From: Liolophura sinensis
Taxonomy: Eukaryota; Mollusca; Polyplacophora; Chitonida; Chitonidae
NCBI RefSeq assembly: GCF_032854445.1
Contig: NC_088303.1
Coordinates: 14,703,501-14,767,500 of the forward strand
Reading direction: 5' to 3'
Length of the DNA: 64,000 bases
The position numbers and the translations under genes are program-made. Numbering within the stretch: the stretch's first letter is position 1; every line of letters starts with the position of its first letter. Shown in pieces: positions 13,043-24,054 of the stretch. The notes under the pieces were generated by a model, which ran no database searches, was not told the origin of the DNA, and saw nothing but the letters and a program-made list of their open reading frames with translations.

Positions 13043-13640
13043 AATGGTGTTAAGATTAATATGTGATCCATTAATCTTTGCTTCCTTATATGCAGATCAC
13101 CTCACTACAAGGATATAACCTCAGATTTCTCCTACGACAGTGAGATACAGATGCCCGTACATCTATGATGACGGCAGTGCCTCTCTTATTGGGCCTGGGT
13201 ATCGTTTACCAAGCTGAAGATTTGTTGAGCTAAAAACGGATTTAAAGGGTTTCAGTTTCCATGTTGTCAATTTATTCCAAACTATGTACTTTGCGCTACG
13301 TTTTGGCAGCTGTATTCACGATATCAAATGACAAAGGTAAAAATCCGTTTGTTATTCCCCACGTGGCAGCCGTGTATTTCCTGTTCGTGGTTTCAGGTTG
13401 CAGATCTAGGATTCTCATTATTTCTAATGGATTGTTTTTATGTTTTTTTCTGAGTTTCCTTGTATCCAAGCAGTCTTTGTCATGGCTCAAATAAGAACGC
13501 TACAGGAGTAATATGAAATACAAAGACCATACTGATTAGAGCAGGCAGGGTTTTATATGACGGAAAGTTACAGAAATATGTTTGTAAACTCTGACACAAA
13601 CAAGGGTTTATAGTGACAGATTTGTCCGCTCGGTACCGAC
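13043..13640 (+). repeat. Diverged duplication, unit 1
   Basis: About 0.6 kb aligns by eye with 14331-14840 in the same orientation. Landmarks in order: GGTGTTAAGATTAATATGTGA, CTTCCTTATAT, CCTCACTACAAGGATATA, CATGTTGTCAATTTATTCCAA, TATCAAATGACAAAGGTA, GTGGCAGCC, GGTTGCAGATCTA, TCTAATGGATTGTT, TTTTTTCTGAGTTTCC, AGGAGTAATATGAAAT, GATTAGAGCA. A 77-codon open frame (13261-13494) lies inside but is not kept open in the second unit, so coding is not supported. Confidence 0.65.
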
Positions 13641-14330
13641 TGTCAATCTTGAAAATCGGCAGAAGTCAGATGTTTATCGTGACGTGGGTTCGATCAGTAG
13701 ACCGCTTTATCACATCTGACGGATTTTCTTCTTGTAAAATTGCAGTTGTTTTATCAACTATTCGTATGTAATGCGTATATCTTTTTCTAGACAATTTTTG
13801 TTTTTCATTATTTTGGGGGGGAATAGTAATGAATGGTAGTTATGCAGTGTTGGATTTGATGCTTGGACTCCTCGACCTGTGGGTGATGAAACCCGAAAAT
13901 TGGCCCAAAATTGATCTGATCGACATCAGAAAAGCGTCAGGTGCCAAAATTTGCTACATTATTTCATACAGTTTCGAGCAGGATGAACTATTTGAAGGAA
14001 ATGTTGGGACACATCCAGGGCTTGAGTTTTTCTGTTGGGAGACTCAGGGGTTGGACGCAAATCAAAGTTACCTTTGCTAAACTCTGACATCTGCTTCCTG
14101 TCTCTTCCTCTATTTTGTATGCAACATGTAACTGTCTGCGCCCACAGTTTGGAAATCCCCAAAATGACTACCGCAAAAACTGGATAAAAGTGCGTTTATT
14201 TTACACATATGAACATGGATTCTGCATGTACATAAACCTCCTTACTTCAAAACTATGTCCCAATCAGGAATGACTTTATACGGCTGCATAAATGAATAAT
14301 AACGACTAGATTTAGAGGATTCTTTTGACG

Positions 14331-14840
14331 GTGGTAAGGTTAATATATGAGACATCACTTCTTGCTTCATTATATACTTACTCCCTCACTACGAGGATAT
14401 ATTCTCAGGTTTATACTTTATCGTGTGGAATACAGCCCCCTAGATATACGATGCTAAGGAGTTTCAATTCTCATGTAGTCAATTTATCCCAAGCTATTAT
14501 TTTCCGCTCCTTTTTGACAGGTAGATGCACAATATGAAATGATAAAGGTATAAGCCTTTTTGTCAGTCGCTCCGTGGCAATCCCTACATATCCTGTCCGT
14601 GGGTTCAGATTGCAGATCTATGCCTATCATTCTAATGGATTGTTGGATTTTTTCTGAGTTTCCCTGATCACTAGCGGTGAGTAATATGAATAACATGACA
14701 GGAGTAATATAAAATGTCAAGATCGTACGGATTAGAGCAAGTGGAGTCTTGTATGAATGAGAAGGGCATAAATAAGTTTGACAAGCACCGGCGCAAACAA
14801 GGCATTACAGTAACTACTTCAGCAATCGGATTGTTTCGTA
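14331..14840 (+). repeat. Diverged duplication, unit 2
   Basis: Second unit of the pair described at 13043-13640, offset about 1.29 kb. Corresponding words include GGTAAGGTTAATATATGAG, CCCTCACTACGAGGATATA, CATGTAGTCAATTTATCCCAA, GGTTCAGATTGCAGATCTA, TCTAATGGATTGTTGGA, TTTTTCTGAGTTTCC, CAGGAGTAATATAAAAT and GGATTAGAGCA. Substitutions and small indels are scattered throughout, so the duplication is old. Confidence 0.65.
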
Positions 14841-14849
14841 AGACATGTA

Positions 14850-15265
14850 TTTGATTTTTCCATTCAGCAAAATATTCCATGTTTCTTCAAAAGGACTCAG
14901 ATTTCTTTATGAGAACAAACTTCCCTCGTGCAGCTGCTGGGTTTCAACATATACCTATGATATATAGTACTAAATTCAATTCCGGAGTGAGTCATACCAA
15001 AGACAAAGACAAATAAATGAAGCAGGTCCCTTTAGTTACTAAACATACTTTTAATGTACGGACACCGGGACGAATTTCTAAACTGTAACACAATTTTGCT
15101 TAAGAACTAAAGTCTTCATTTTAGTGTGTAATCTTGGTACCTTGGTCAAGTGAATTGGCTCAAGTGCTGGCCGGCCAGGTATCAACATAATGCCACTGGG
15201 TTGTTTGTGGTCTTCCGTGTCTGCGGTATGGCGTTTTAGTGAGACAGCACTATTAATATGTTGGC
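14850..15265. other. Non-coding, nothing recognised
   Basis: Spacer between the diverged duplication and the SINE-B copy; no gene or repeat structure is recognised. Confidence 0.4.
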
Positions 15266-15271
15266 CTTATT

Positions 15272-15602
15272 TGAGTGAGTGAGTGAGTGCTAACGTCGTA
15301 TTTAACAATTTTTCAGTCATATGACGACGAAGGAATCCTTAGAGTGCATGTAACATGACCCCTTGTTGCAGGACTCATTTCTTTCATCTTTCATCTAGTG
15401 CTGCTTCACTGAGACGCCTTACCAAAGGCAACTAAGCCGCCCCGCCCGATCCAACCTGATTATATTAAACTGATATGAGTCAACCAGTCTTTGCACTATC
15501 CCATGCTGAACGCCAAGCGAGGAAGTTACAACTTCCTATTTTAAAGTCTTTGGTGTCACTCGACTCAGGATTGACCCTGGATCTACCGCCTCCTGAAGTG
15601 TT
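15272..15602 (-). mobile_element. SINE-B copy, head truncated
   Basis: On the plus strand it begins with a GAGTGAGTGAGTGAGTGC run (the 3' tail of a minus-strand element). It then has the body words TAACGTCGTATTTAACAATT, TTTTTCAGTCATATGACGACG, TGCTGCTTCACTGAGACG, CAAAGGCAA and CGCCCCGCCCGA, ending with the start of the tRNA-like head (GATCTACCG). The outer half of the head is missing. Same family as 19718-20078. Confidence 0.8.
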
Positions 15603-15737
15603 GACCTTGAGACGCAGTTAGCAATAAACGCTGGTCGGAACGTTCAGGTTGTAATAAGTAGACTTCTGTACCCATTCCTCTCATTAGTTTAATGTACACT
15701 GTATTTGCCAAGTAATGTTTAAGGGTTCAAATCTGTA

Positions 15738-16040
15738 GGTCGAAACAGACATTTGTATACCAGATTGGACGTTCAAGATGAATAATTCCAAGGCCATTTC
15801 CCCAAACAACGCCCAACACAAACCACTAAAGAACAAAGATTCTGACGGAATCACACAGTCTGCAGTTTTCAGTAATAGTGGAAAGACCCAAGGAATATTC
15901 TCGGCGTTTGAGTGAAATCAGTATATTCAAATCGTATACGATGCTAATATATAAGTTGTGGATAATAAAATGTGTGCACTTTGATTGCAACTGTTCATAT
16001 ATCTAGCGTGACAATATAATTCAACGCGATGAATATACAT
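15738..16040 (+). repeat. ~300-bp interspersed repeat (copy 4 of 4)
   Basis: Carries both the 5' block shared with 6685 (GTCGAAACAGACATTTGTATA) and the 3' block shared with 9495 (CGATGAATATACATCCTCTA), so it best defines the repeat's extent. The internal block around AGTATATGAAGTAC is deleted in this copy. It lies about 135 bp after the SINE-B at 15272-15602. Confidence 0.65.
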
Positions 16041-16044
16041 CCTC

Positions 16045-19030
16045 TAGCCAGTGGTGAAGAATGAGACATCATCAAGACGCAGAGTGCCAGTGATTCTGAC
16101 GCTCTGTTCACATGTACTTACAAGAGAATTATACTCATTGTAAAACTTTAAAACTCGTATTCATATCTATACACTGCTGATATATGGTTTCTCCAAATTC
16201 AAGTAGATGTTTTTAATGAGAAATTCAAGTAACGCCATAATCAGCGAAACATGCCATGAATAGTAACCATAGAATGCAGTTGAAATGAAGAAGGTCTGGT
16301 TGTTTTGTACGATAATTTAGCGGTAACCAGTTTTGTTAAACATTTAGCATCTCTCTTCAAAAACAACTTGTCGCATATCATTCAAGAAGTAGTACGATTA
16401 AGCTGAGATAGTGGAATTCATAAATATGAGATATTTATACACAAAATAATAAAATAATTATCCATTGCAGACGTTTCGTACAAAACATGTTATCCATCAG
16501 TTAAAAGCAATACTGACTAAGACCGCTGCCAATATTGCTTTATCTGTTCGATATAACATCGTGTTCATCACATCAGAAGTCAATTACTATTTTATTATTT
16601 TGTTTATAAATATCTCGCGTGTGAACCAATATTGGAGCCTTAACTTGTGATCCTACACTTTCTATGTGTCTTTTGATGGGCGTAACATCGCCACAGTAAA
16701 CCACAACAATACACTCAAACTTACACTGTACAAGCTTCAATTAATGTAATGGCGACATCTAGAATTCCAAATTATCGCTTTCTAACAACCGCCTATATTT
16801 TTGATAACAATCGAAAAGGTTGTCTATATTTACCTGGAGCCCTGTTTGTTAATAAAAGCAGACACTCTGTAAGAATGCAACATCAAGTGTATGAATAATG
16901 GGTTTAGCTAAGGTAAAGGCTAAAGCACTTCCTCGCACGTGGTGCGTTATTTTGCAGGATTCTAAAATTATACTACCCTCAGGCCCAACTGCCATCCCCA
17001 GTTTTCTCATTCATTTCCGCCGGAATCAAACATAGTTAACTGTATTCTTAATTATATGAAAAATAACACTTTGGGCGCACTATTTGTTAAATACAAATTA
17101 CTTTATTCAGAAATCACAGAAATCAAATGTCTTAATCTTAGTCTATATTTTATTTTAATCTATAAAACAGGCCTAAAGATAATAATAAACAACTCTTTGA
17201 TCAAATAGTGAATAACCGTCATGAAAAGTTTGACATTATCGACTTTATTTCAGGAAACACAAAATAGTTATTGTACGCTCTGGGTAATAATTACCACCAG
17301 GCATCATTTCGTTGAATGAAAATATGTGGTCAGTGTCTGGAGTTTCTCTCCCTAATGAACAATTATATGCGTTACAGGCGACTACATCATCGTATACTCA
17401 AATATTATTCCACTAATACCATGGCTGTCAGTTTTATTGGGAAAGAAAATTGATCAAAACCCGTGCGAAACTGCCTAAGTACGCCAAGAAGCTGCCAAAC
17501 CATATAATATATAATTCCATATAATTGATAATTTTGAAGTTTGGTGCTGTAACCAAGGCCCAAATATACCAAGATCGTTATACTACTTTACTCCAGTTTC
17601 TGAAACTGCTATTAGATAAACCTTGTAGTTTGATCGTCAAAATTTTGATTTATAAAATGTATGTACTTATTTCAGTAGCCATAGTCAGTGCCTACATACA
17701 ACATATAACATCGAGAATATCACTATAATAATAACATGTGCCGTCTAGCTTTTACTCATTCAATCAGATATCACCCCATCAGTAAGTCAGTAATTATCTG
17801 ATGGCATGCAGCAAACTAATCATATAGCTTCAGTCTCAGGGATTAAGTGCTAAGACTGCCCTGTTTCCAGATCACCGGAAAATAACGGCACAGCAGTTAT
17901 ATCTGGTGCTTGGATTACTTCCCAGTCCAGACGGGTATAGACTTGTGCGAAGTGATGAACTCGAGAAACCAGCTTTACAAACTCAATACACCTCATACGC
18001 AGAGAATTTTATAACCACAGATTAGTAAGAACCAGTTTAGTAAGTCCCGGCCCTGGGATTTTTGTGTTTATCGGCCATCACACCTATAGTTCCACATATA
18101 TCTTCAAAAGCTGGACATCCTTTGTTTTTACCAAAGATCAGTTGATGAATATGTCTCTGTATCAAACAATTGATCAGCTGTATTTGAAGAATGAGATGTG
18201 AACGTTATACATAATTAAATAATCATTGTGAAACTACAAAATGTTTTCCCTTTGCAAACCTCCAAGTGAATCAGCTGTGTATGTCAGGCCTTACAAATGG
18301 TAGGTTTGTTTACAAAAGGAACCTATTCTTTTTGTAAACTGGACAGTTGTTTGGTTCCTTTCTACATGGATCGATAAAACACCGAAAACAAGAAGGACTT
18401 CATAGTGTGGTAATATTATAGTATATACATGTATATTTAGTTCGGTATTTCCTATGCCATCTTTAAATCGTGAGCCCGCTTTGCATACAACTTTCATTAT
18501 TCTTATCAAAATGCTGGCGATAGCTTGAGTTGTAGGTATAGCTTAATAACTGTAACTGTAAAATTTTATTGTTGACATGGTAGTAGTAATATCACATTTA
18601 TGGCGTAGAACGTGGAGAAAAATATCTATGCCTTATTATTAAGTACGAGGAAGGAAGTGCGTTAGAAGAAAACGACTTAAAACAAGTTTGTTTAACGTAC
18701 GGGTTAAATAACGGACAAAATAGTCAGGAAAATATACATTTTTTTTCTTCCAGTGTGAAGCTATTCCGCTTAGTTAGTATTGATTATTTATTTTAATAAT
18801 GTTAGATTTGTTTCCATTGCTGCTCGAATCATTTATTTATTTGATTGATGTTTATTTATTTGATTGATGTTTATTTGATGGATGTTGTATTTATTTAATT
18901 TTTTATTTATCTATTTATTTATTTTGGTTATCATCGTTATGGTGAGAGGAATATAAGTTTTAGAATAAACAGTAGCAATTTGTTTTATCTTATTATCGTT
19001 TATCGTATCACAACCCTATATTTTCAGTAA
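16045..19030. other. AT-rich non-coding DNA
   Basis: No gene is recognised. A short array of TTTATTTGATTGATG words lies at about 18830-18935; it is simple-sequence DNA resembling expanded SINE-A tails in reverse orientation. Otherwise nothing is seen. Confidence 0.5.
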
Positions 19031-19036
19031 CGGTAA

Positions 19037-19376
19037 GCCGCGTTACGGAAACAATACGCTACAAAACTAATTACATATCATCCACACGTGTTACACGTAT
19101 ACGTCACTGACACGTTCTACGGTTTACGCCATAGACTTGTGTTTACTACCGATGATTTTTGTATTCATTCGTCTTGTCATTGGGAGAGTTCAGATTACAG
19201 GGCCCTAATTACCTTTAGGTATATGGGCACAAGTCAAGTTCTGAAAGGACTAGTCATGCCAAGAGAGGCAGCATGGGGGACTAGCTACAAAGTTGCATGT
19301 AACACTTTACCTCTATGTAACGTCACTGTAGCTGATAGGTCTAAACACCTCTCCGTGGAGTTAAGCTATCATGAAA
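19037..19376 (+). CDS. Possible unassigned exon with strong splice donor
   Basis: One frame stays open from the stop codon at 19034 to a consensus-like donor (GAAAA followed by GTAAGTAT at 19377), about 113 codons. The predicted peptide is rich in Cys, Ser and Thr, with segments such as HRLVFTTDDFCIHSSCHW and KVACNTLPLCNVTV. This looks more like an extracellular domain than random AT-rich sequence. A pyrimidine-rich AG lies near 19027, but a stop follows it in this frame, so the upstream border is unknown. I do not recognise the family and cannot find partner exons in the window. It could equally be a chance open frame. Confidence 0.25.
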
Positions 19377-19407
19377 AGTAAGTATATATTTTCATGTTGT
19401 GGACATG

Positions 19408-19490
19408 TTGACTGGTGTTTTACTCTGTACTCAAGAATATTCCACTTATATATGAGGGCGACCAGCATTATGGCAGAAGGAAACCAGGCT
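19408..19490 (-). mobile_element. SINE-A fragment
   Basis: Minus-strand fragment readable on the plus strand as GACTGGTGTTTTACTCTGTAC, CTCAAGAATATTCCACTTAT, CCAGCATTATGG and GGAAACCAGGCTTA. Both the head and the AAATA tail are missing. Confidence 0.6.
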
Positions 19491-19592
19491 TAATATTATA
19501 AAAGCATTTCAAAATGCTGTGATGATGTAGCCTATACCACTTAACCATAACGGCATTATTCACATGCCCATATACATGTATTATATTATTCA

Positions 19593-19717
19593 TTTACATT
19601 CTATACGTATCATGCAGACACATTAGATACGCATTCTGCTACAATATATACATATCATGTAGACACCCTAGATACCTATTCAGTTACAATATATAGGTGT
19701 CATGTAGACACACTAGA
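19593..19717 (+). repeat. 45-bp minisatellite, left part (about 2.8 copies)
   Basis: Left flank of the array that continues at 20079. The unit has the words GTAGACACACTAGATACGC, ATTCAGTTACAATATATA and CGTGTCAT. The array is split here by a SINE insertion. Confidence 0.8.
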
Positions 19718-20078
19718 GTGAGTGAGTGCTTGGAGTTTAACGTCGTACTCAGCAATTTTTCAGTCATATGACGACGAAAGAATCCTTAGGGTGTATGTAA
19801 TGTGCGTCGTTGTCGCAGGACGGATTTCCACCGCTCTTTTATCTAATGCTGCTTCACTGAGACGACTCACCAAAGGCAAGTAAGCTGCCCCGCCCGAGCC
19901 ATTATACTGATACGGGTCAAACAATCGTTGTACTATCCCCTTCATGCTGAACACCATGCGAGAAAGTTACAACTTCCTTCTTTCAAAGTCTTAGGTGTGA
20001 CTCGACCCACGATTGATCCTGAATCTACCGCTCCCGAAGCGGACGCTCTACCAACTGTGGTATCCGGACCAGTTCTAA
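19718..20078 (-). mobile_element. Complete SINE-B inserted in the 45-bp minisatellite
   Basis: A full-length tRNA-derived SINE in minus orientation. The tRNA-like head lies at about 20070-20010, reading on the minus strand GGATACCACAGTTGGTAGAG (A-box region) and CGTCCGCTTCGGGAGCGG. A B-box-like GGGTCGAGTCACACC lies at about 20005-19991. The body carries TGCTGCTTCACTGAGACG and CAGTCATATGACGACG, and the 3' tail is CACTCACTCAC at 19718. The ten bases ACACACTAGA flank both sides (19708-19717 and 20079-20088), a target-site duplication made from the host minisatellite. This is the best copy for defining the family in this window. Confidence 0.85.
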
Positions 20079-20922
20079 ACACACTAGATACGCATTCAGT
20101 AACAATATATATGTGTCATGTCAACACACTAGATACGCATTCAGTTACAATATATGCGTATCATGTAGATACACTAGATACGCATTCAGTTACAATATAT
20201 ACGTATCATTTAGACACACTAGGTACGCATTCAGTTACAATATATACGTGTCATGTAGACACACTAGATTCGCAATCAGTTACAATATATACGTATCATG
20301 TCGACACACTAGATACGCGTTCAGTTACAATATATGCGTATTATGTAGATACACTAGATACGCATTCAGTTACAATATATAGGTATAATATAGACACACT
20401 AGATACGCATATCAGTTACAATATATATATATGTGTCATGTCGACACACTAGATACGCATTCAGTTACAATATATAGGTGTCATGTAGACACACTAGATA
20501 CGCATTCAGGTACAATATATACGTATCATGTCGACACACTAGATACGCGTTTAGTTACAATATATACGTATCATGTAGACACACAAGATAAGCATTCAGT
20601 TACAATATATACGTGTCATGTAGACACACTAGATACGCGTTCAGTTACAATTTATACGTGTCATGTCGACACATTAGATACGCATTCAGTTACAATATAT
20701 ATGTGTCATGAAGACACACTAGATACGCATTCAGTTACGATATATAGGTGTCATGTCGACACACTACATACGCGTTCAGTTACAATATATGCGTATCATG
20801 AAGTTACACTAGATACGCATTCAGTACAATATATATACAATATAATGTAGACACACTACATGCGCATTAAGTTACAATACCTACATATTATGTAGACAAG
20901 CTAGATGGGCATTCTGCAAAAT
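20079..20922 (+). repeat. 45-bp minisatellite, main part (about 19 copies)
   Basis: Tandem units of 45 bp: GTAGACACACTAGATACGC, ATTCAGTTACAATATATA, then variable ACG/GCG/AGG and TATCAT or GTCATG. Sequence variants such as GTCGACA versus GTAGACA and CGCGTT versus CGCATT are mixed along the array. Because the period is a multiple of three, two frames stay open for long stretches (peptide unit VDTLDTHSVTIYTYH). This is a by-product of the period, as there is no start context, signal or splice site. Unit length drifts at both edges. Confidence 0.9.
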
Positions 20923-20929
20923 ATGAAGA

Positions 20930-22600
20930 CGGCACCATGTATTCTAAGATAACAAATTTGAGTTACAAAAAGGAGGTGGCTACCGATGCTTTATCTTGCT
21001 TTAATCTAATCGATATTTTGTTTTGATTCGATATGCTTCATTAGCCAGAAAGTAGCCTAAACACGGTGCATTTGGCGTCAGTTAGTGTGATAAGGCAACC
21101 AAGAAAAAAAAAAATTACCAGTAAATCGCTCTAATGTAATTTCATTTTGTTTTATGCTCGTGTAAATGCTTTTTTTCAAGCTGGTGATTTACCTTAGAAA
21201 GACTTTAACTAAGGTGTATATGGTAATCTTATAGCTGTCTTCTTTTTTAATTTTTTTTTTTGCCTTGCTGCAGAGTGTGCAACAAACAGTCGTCGTGACA
21301 GTCAGAACAAAGGTATACTTACATGTAGTTTATATACTGTATTTTATCTAAAGTTTAACATTTTCCAAGTGACACATTCTGCCTGATCCTGACAGATTCC
21401 TGAAGTTTGATTAGTTTCTTAAAAAACGTAAGTGTTGGCATCCAAAGTACCATTTTAAGGCCTTTGTGGAGGCCAGAAAAGGAATTTTTGCGCACAAATC
21501 TTCAGGTGAAATACAGTTCATGTACCTAAGTTGAACTGGTGAACTTATGTTCACATTTATTTCATTTTATCAAACTATAAATGGCCAAGATAAAAGTATT
21601 GCTAGTTTCCGGTTTGACGAATCGCCCCACGGGTGTGTCGAAAAAATGTAGATCAGTTGAATTTTATTGGTACATGCTTTGAAACACAGTGCGTTTATAC
21701 ATGCTGTGTTGTACACTCATGTTGACGATCTACTGGTCATCTGCTCTGTTCAGCCGGAAGCGATTTCCAGTAAATGGCGATCAGATCTGTCATTTGCTCC
21801 ACTGAATGAGACCTCTCACTGGACCGCCTTATGCCCAGGGCTCATAACATTCGTTTGAGAGAAAAGATCTGGTCTCGTTACCATTCGGCGATTGGCGGCG
21901 AATGTTGTTATATGCTAATTTGAGGAAACAATATACCTCAAGGCGTTAAAGGGGTAAAAGTCGAAGTGATCAGCTAGCTGGATAATATCTGTTGTTATAT
22001 ATTTATCATCCACCATTCGACTGAGTACAGTTTGCCCTGAAAGTAGTTTAAAAAAAAACGATAACAACTCTTAGAAACCTAGTCATCCATGAATTATACA
22101 AGCCTTGGATAGGTGAGCAGTGGTTTACCCATCAGTGTATGTATTGATGTGATCAGTGTAACAGTGTGTGTACAGGACTGGAGCGGTGAAAGGCATGCCC
22201 GCAGCACGGTTTTGCGCCAGGGTGGTATGGATCTCGTGTCACATTGCAAAATACTGTAGCACCGAATAGCTTGATCAGTGAATCAATCCTCCAACTGGAT
22301 TCACTTACAAGGAAATTTTCTCGTATGGTTCAGCCGTTTGATGGACTGGAAAGGAACATTTACCAGAGTATTACCATGGTCCTTCGAAAAACTGAATCGA
22401 AAGAAAAAGAGAGCTTTTGTCACGTCAACATGCGCACTCCACTTCAGGTCGTTGAGAAATTTCATGCGAAAACAACGGCGTGCAACTAACATCTAAATAT
22501 TTTGGCGTTGGCGAAGTGTTATTGAATCTAATTTCCGTAATGTGTGATAAAAGACGAATTAACTAGACGAAAACTGGAAAATTAAATCCACAGTTAAGTC
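20930..22600. other. Non-coding DNA upstream of the chitin-deacetylase-like gene
   Basis: AT-rich with short A and T runs. No conserved frame is seen. 5' untranslated exons of the following gene could lie here but cannot be placed from sequence alone. A possible 3' splice site (ATTCCTTAG) precedes the coding start at about 22639. Confidence 0.4.
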
Positions 22601-22645
22601 GATGTCTCCATATTGTGTACATATCTATGATTCCTTAGGTTCCGA

Positions 22646-24049
22646 ATGCTAACAATGGCTTGGAATGTGATCGTAACTACAATTGTACTACTGGAGTACG
22701 GTGTATTTGGCGCGCGTTGTGCCTCGGTGATGCCTGTCTGCGTACAGGGACAAAGTTGTACTTTGCCAAATTGCCGATGCCGAGAGAGTGGTGTTCCGGG
22801 ACAGTTGAGAACAGACAGAATCCCGCAAATGATTCTCATTTCCGTAGACGGAAGTCTGGGGGAGTCGGAGTACCAACAAGCTAAACTTCTGCTCCAGGAT
22901 GAAATCAACCCTAACGGCTGTCCTTCTTCTATGACGTTCTTCGTTTCACTGGCAAACCCGGCTTTAGGCAGGGTCAGGGATTTATACCAGCAAGGAACGG
23001 AAATAGGTCTACTAGGCAACTTCGGAAATGCCTTCACAAAACAGGAAGCTAGTGCCAGTATACGGAAGTCACTGAATGCCCTTGAGAGAGAGGCGGGAAT
23101 ACCGAGGTGGTCGATTCGGGGCTGGAGGAATAGCGCGCATGTGCCTTTAGGTGAAATTGAGTTGAGCATCCTACGGGAACATGGCTTTGAGTACGACTCG
23201 TCCCTGTTGGTGGACTTATGGCAACACCAGTCTCCACCACGGCTAGGAACCTACCCTTTCACCTGGACTTTGGCTGGGGATCACTGTGCACGGACGCATT
23301 TTGCCTGTCAGCCACGCACAGTGGTTTTTGGGAGATTCCAGTTCCGGTTGCGCAAGACAACACGTTCTGTGCAATTTCTGAGCCTGCACCACAGATATTC
23401 CCCACGTGGCGGACGCCTTTCAGTCTGTCTTACAGACATTTCGCCGACATTATTTCATTGATCGCTCTCCGATGGTCTTACATTTACAAGCCAGCTGGTT
23501 GTCCCAGCCAGCCGTATTAAAGGTTGTGAGAGATTTTATTCACACAACCTTACGACTTGGAGATGTTTATTTTCTGAGTCTGTATCAGGCCTTGCAGTGG
23601 ACAAAACATCCCACACCCTCATCGGAGATTAACATGTTCCAGCCTTGGAAACTACACCTGCGCTTTAGCCACTGAAAATCGACGTCTTAAGCAGGGCTCG
23701 AAAAACGGCCAAATGCAGATGACGCTCATCAGTGGTGAAAAGCTTGAGGTAAACTACACAAATTCTCAAGAGGACGCATTCACTCCCCGAGAGGTAAAAA
23801 CCGACCACGATGGACAATGTGAACAATGCTATAGAGAAAATCATCACGACGAGAAGAGAACAAATTTTAACACTATTCAAAACTGAGCGCATTACAGTCT
23901 CTCAAAAGAATTTGATATTTGTAGTGATAGCAGGTGTTGCTGGGTTGTTTATGTTTACAGCGTGCGTCGTGTTCTTCTGCAAGGGTAATGAAGACAGACG
24001 ACATGTGCGCAATAAGGTCACACATAACGCTATATACGAGTTTGCTTAA
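22646..24049 (+). CDS. Chitin-deacetylase-like (NodB-fold) membrane protein, catalytic motifs lost, frame broken
   Basis: The first ATG follows an in-frame stop and opens a signal peptide (residues 1-24, hydrophobic VIVTTIVLLEYGVF). A Cys-rich linker typical of animal chitin deacetylases comes next (CTLPNCRCRESGVPG, residues 38-52), then a NodB-like domain. Metal and catalytic motifs are altered: TFDD is SVDG (66-69), the HxxxH metal site is LGNFG (123-127), RAP is RNS (161-163), and the late xFH motif reads HLQ. The C-terminal half of the domain continues across frame changes: WEIP near 23330, then FRRHYF, QALQWTKHPTPS and FQPW in 23406-23648. After a short linker a membrane helix (NLIFVVIAGVAGLFMFTACV) and a basic tail ending YEFA follow, with the stop at 24047-24049. 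Frames change near 23262, 23400, 23649 and 23797, each at a C or A run, and the net shift is zero. This is either sequence error or a recent pseudogene. The likely role is a non-catalytic chitin- or glycan-associated surface protein (inference). Confidence 0.75.
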
Positions 24050-24054
24050 AGTGT

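Noticed and set aside
19928-20850. Long repetitive frames over the 45-bp array as a repeat protein
   Set aside because: Two frames are open only because the period is divisible by three. One frame also runs through the SINE head, and there is no splice or start evidence.
19593-20922. Regular short repeats as a CRISPR array
   Set aside because: The repeats are contiguous without unique spacers, and the DNA is clearly eukaryotic.
21667-21858. Open frame with YTHVDDLLV resembling a reverse transcriptase active site
   Set aside because: Only the short VDD word fits; no neighbouring reverse transcriptase motifs occur in any frame.
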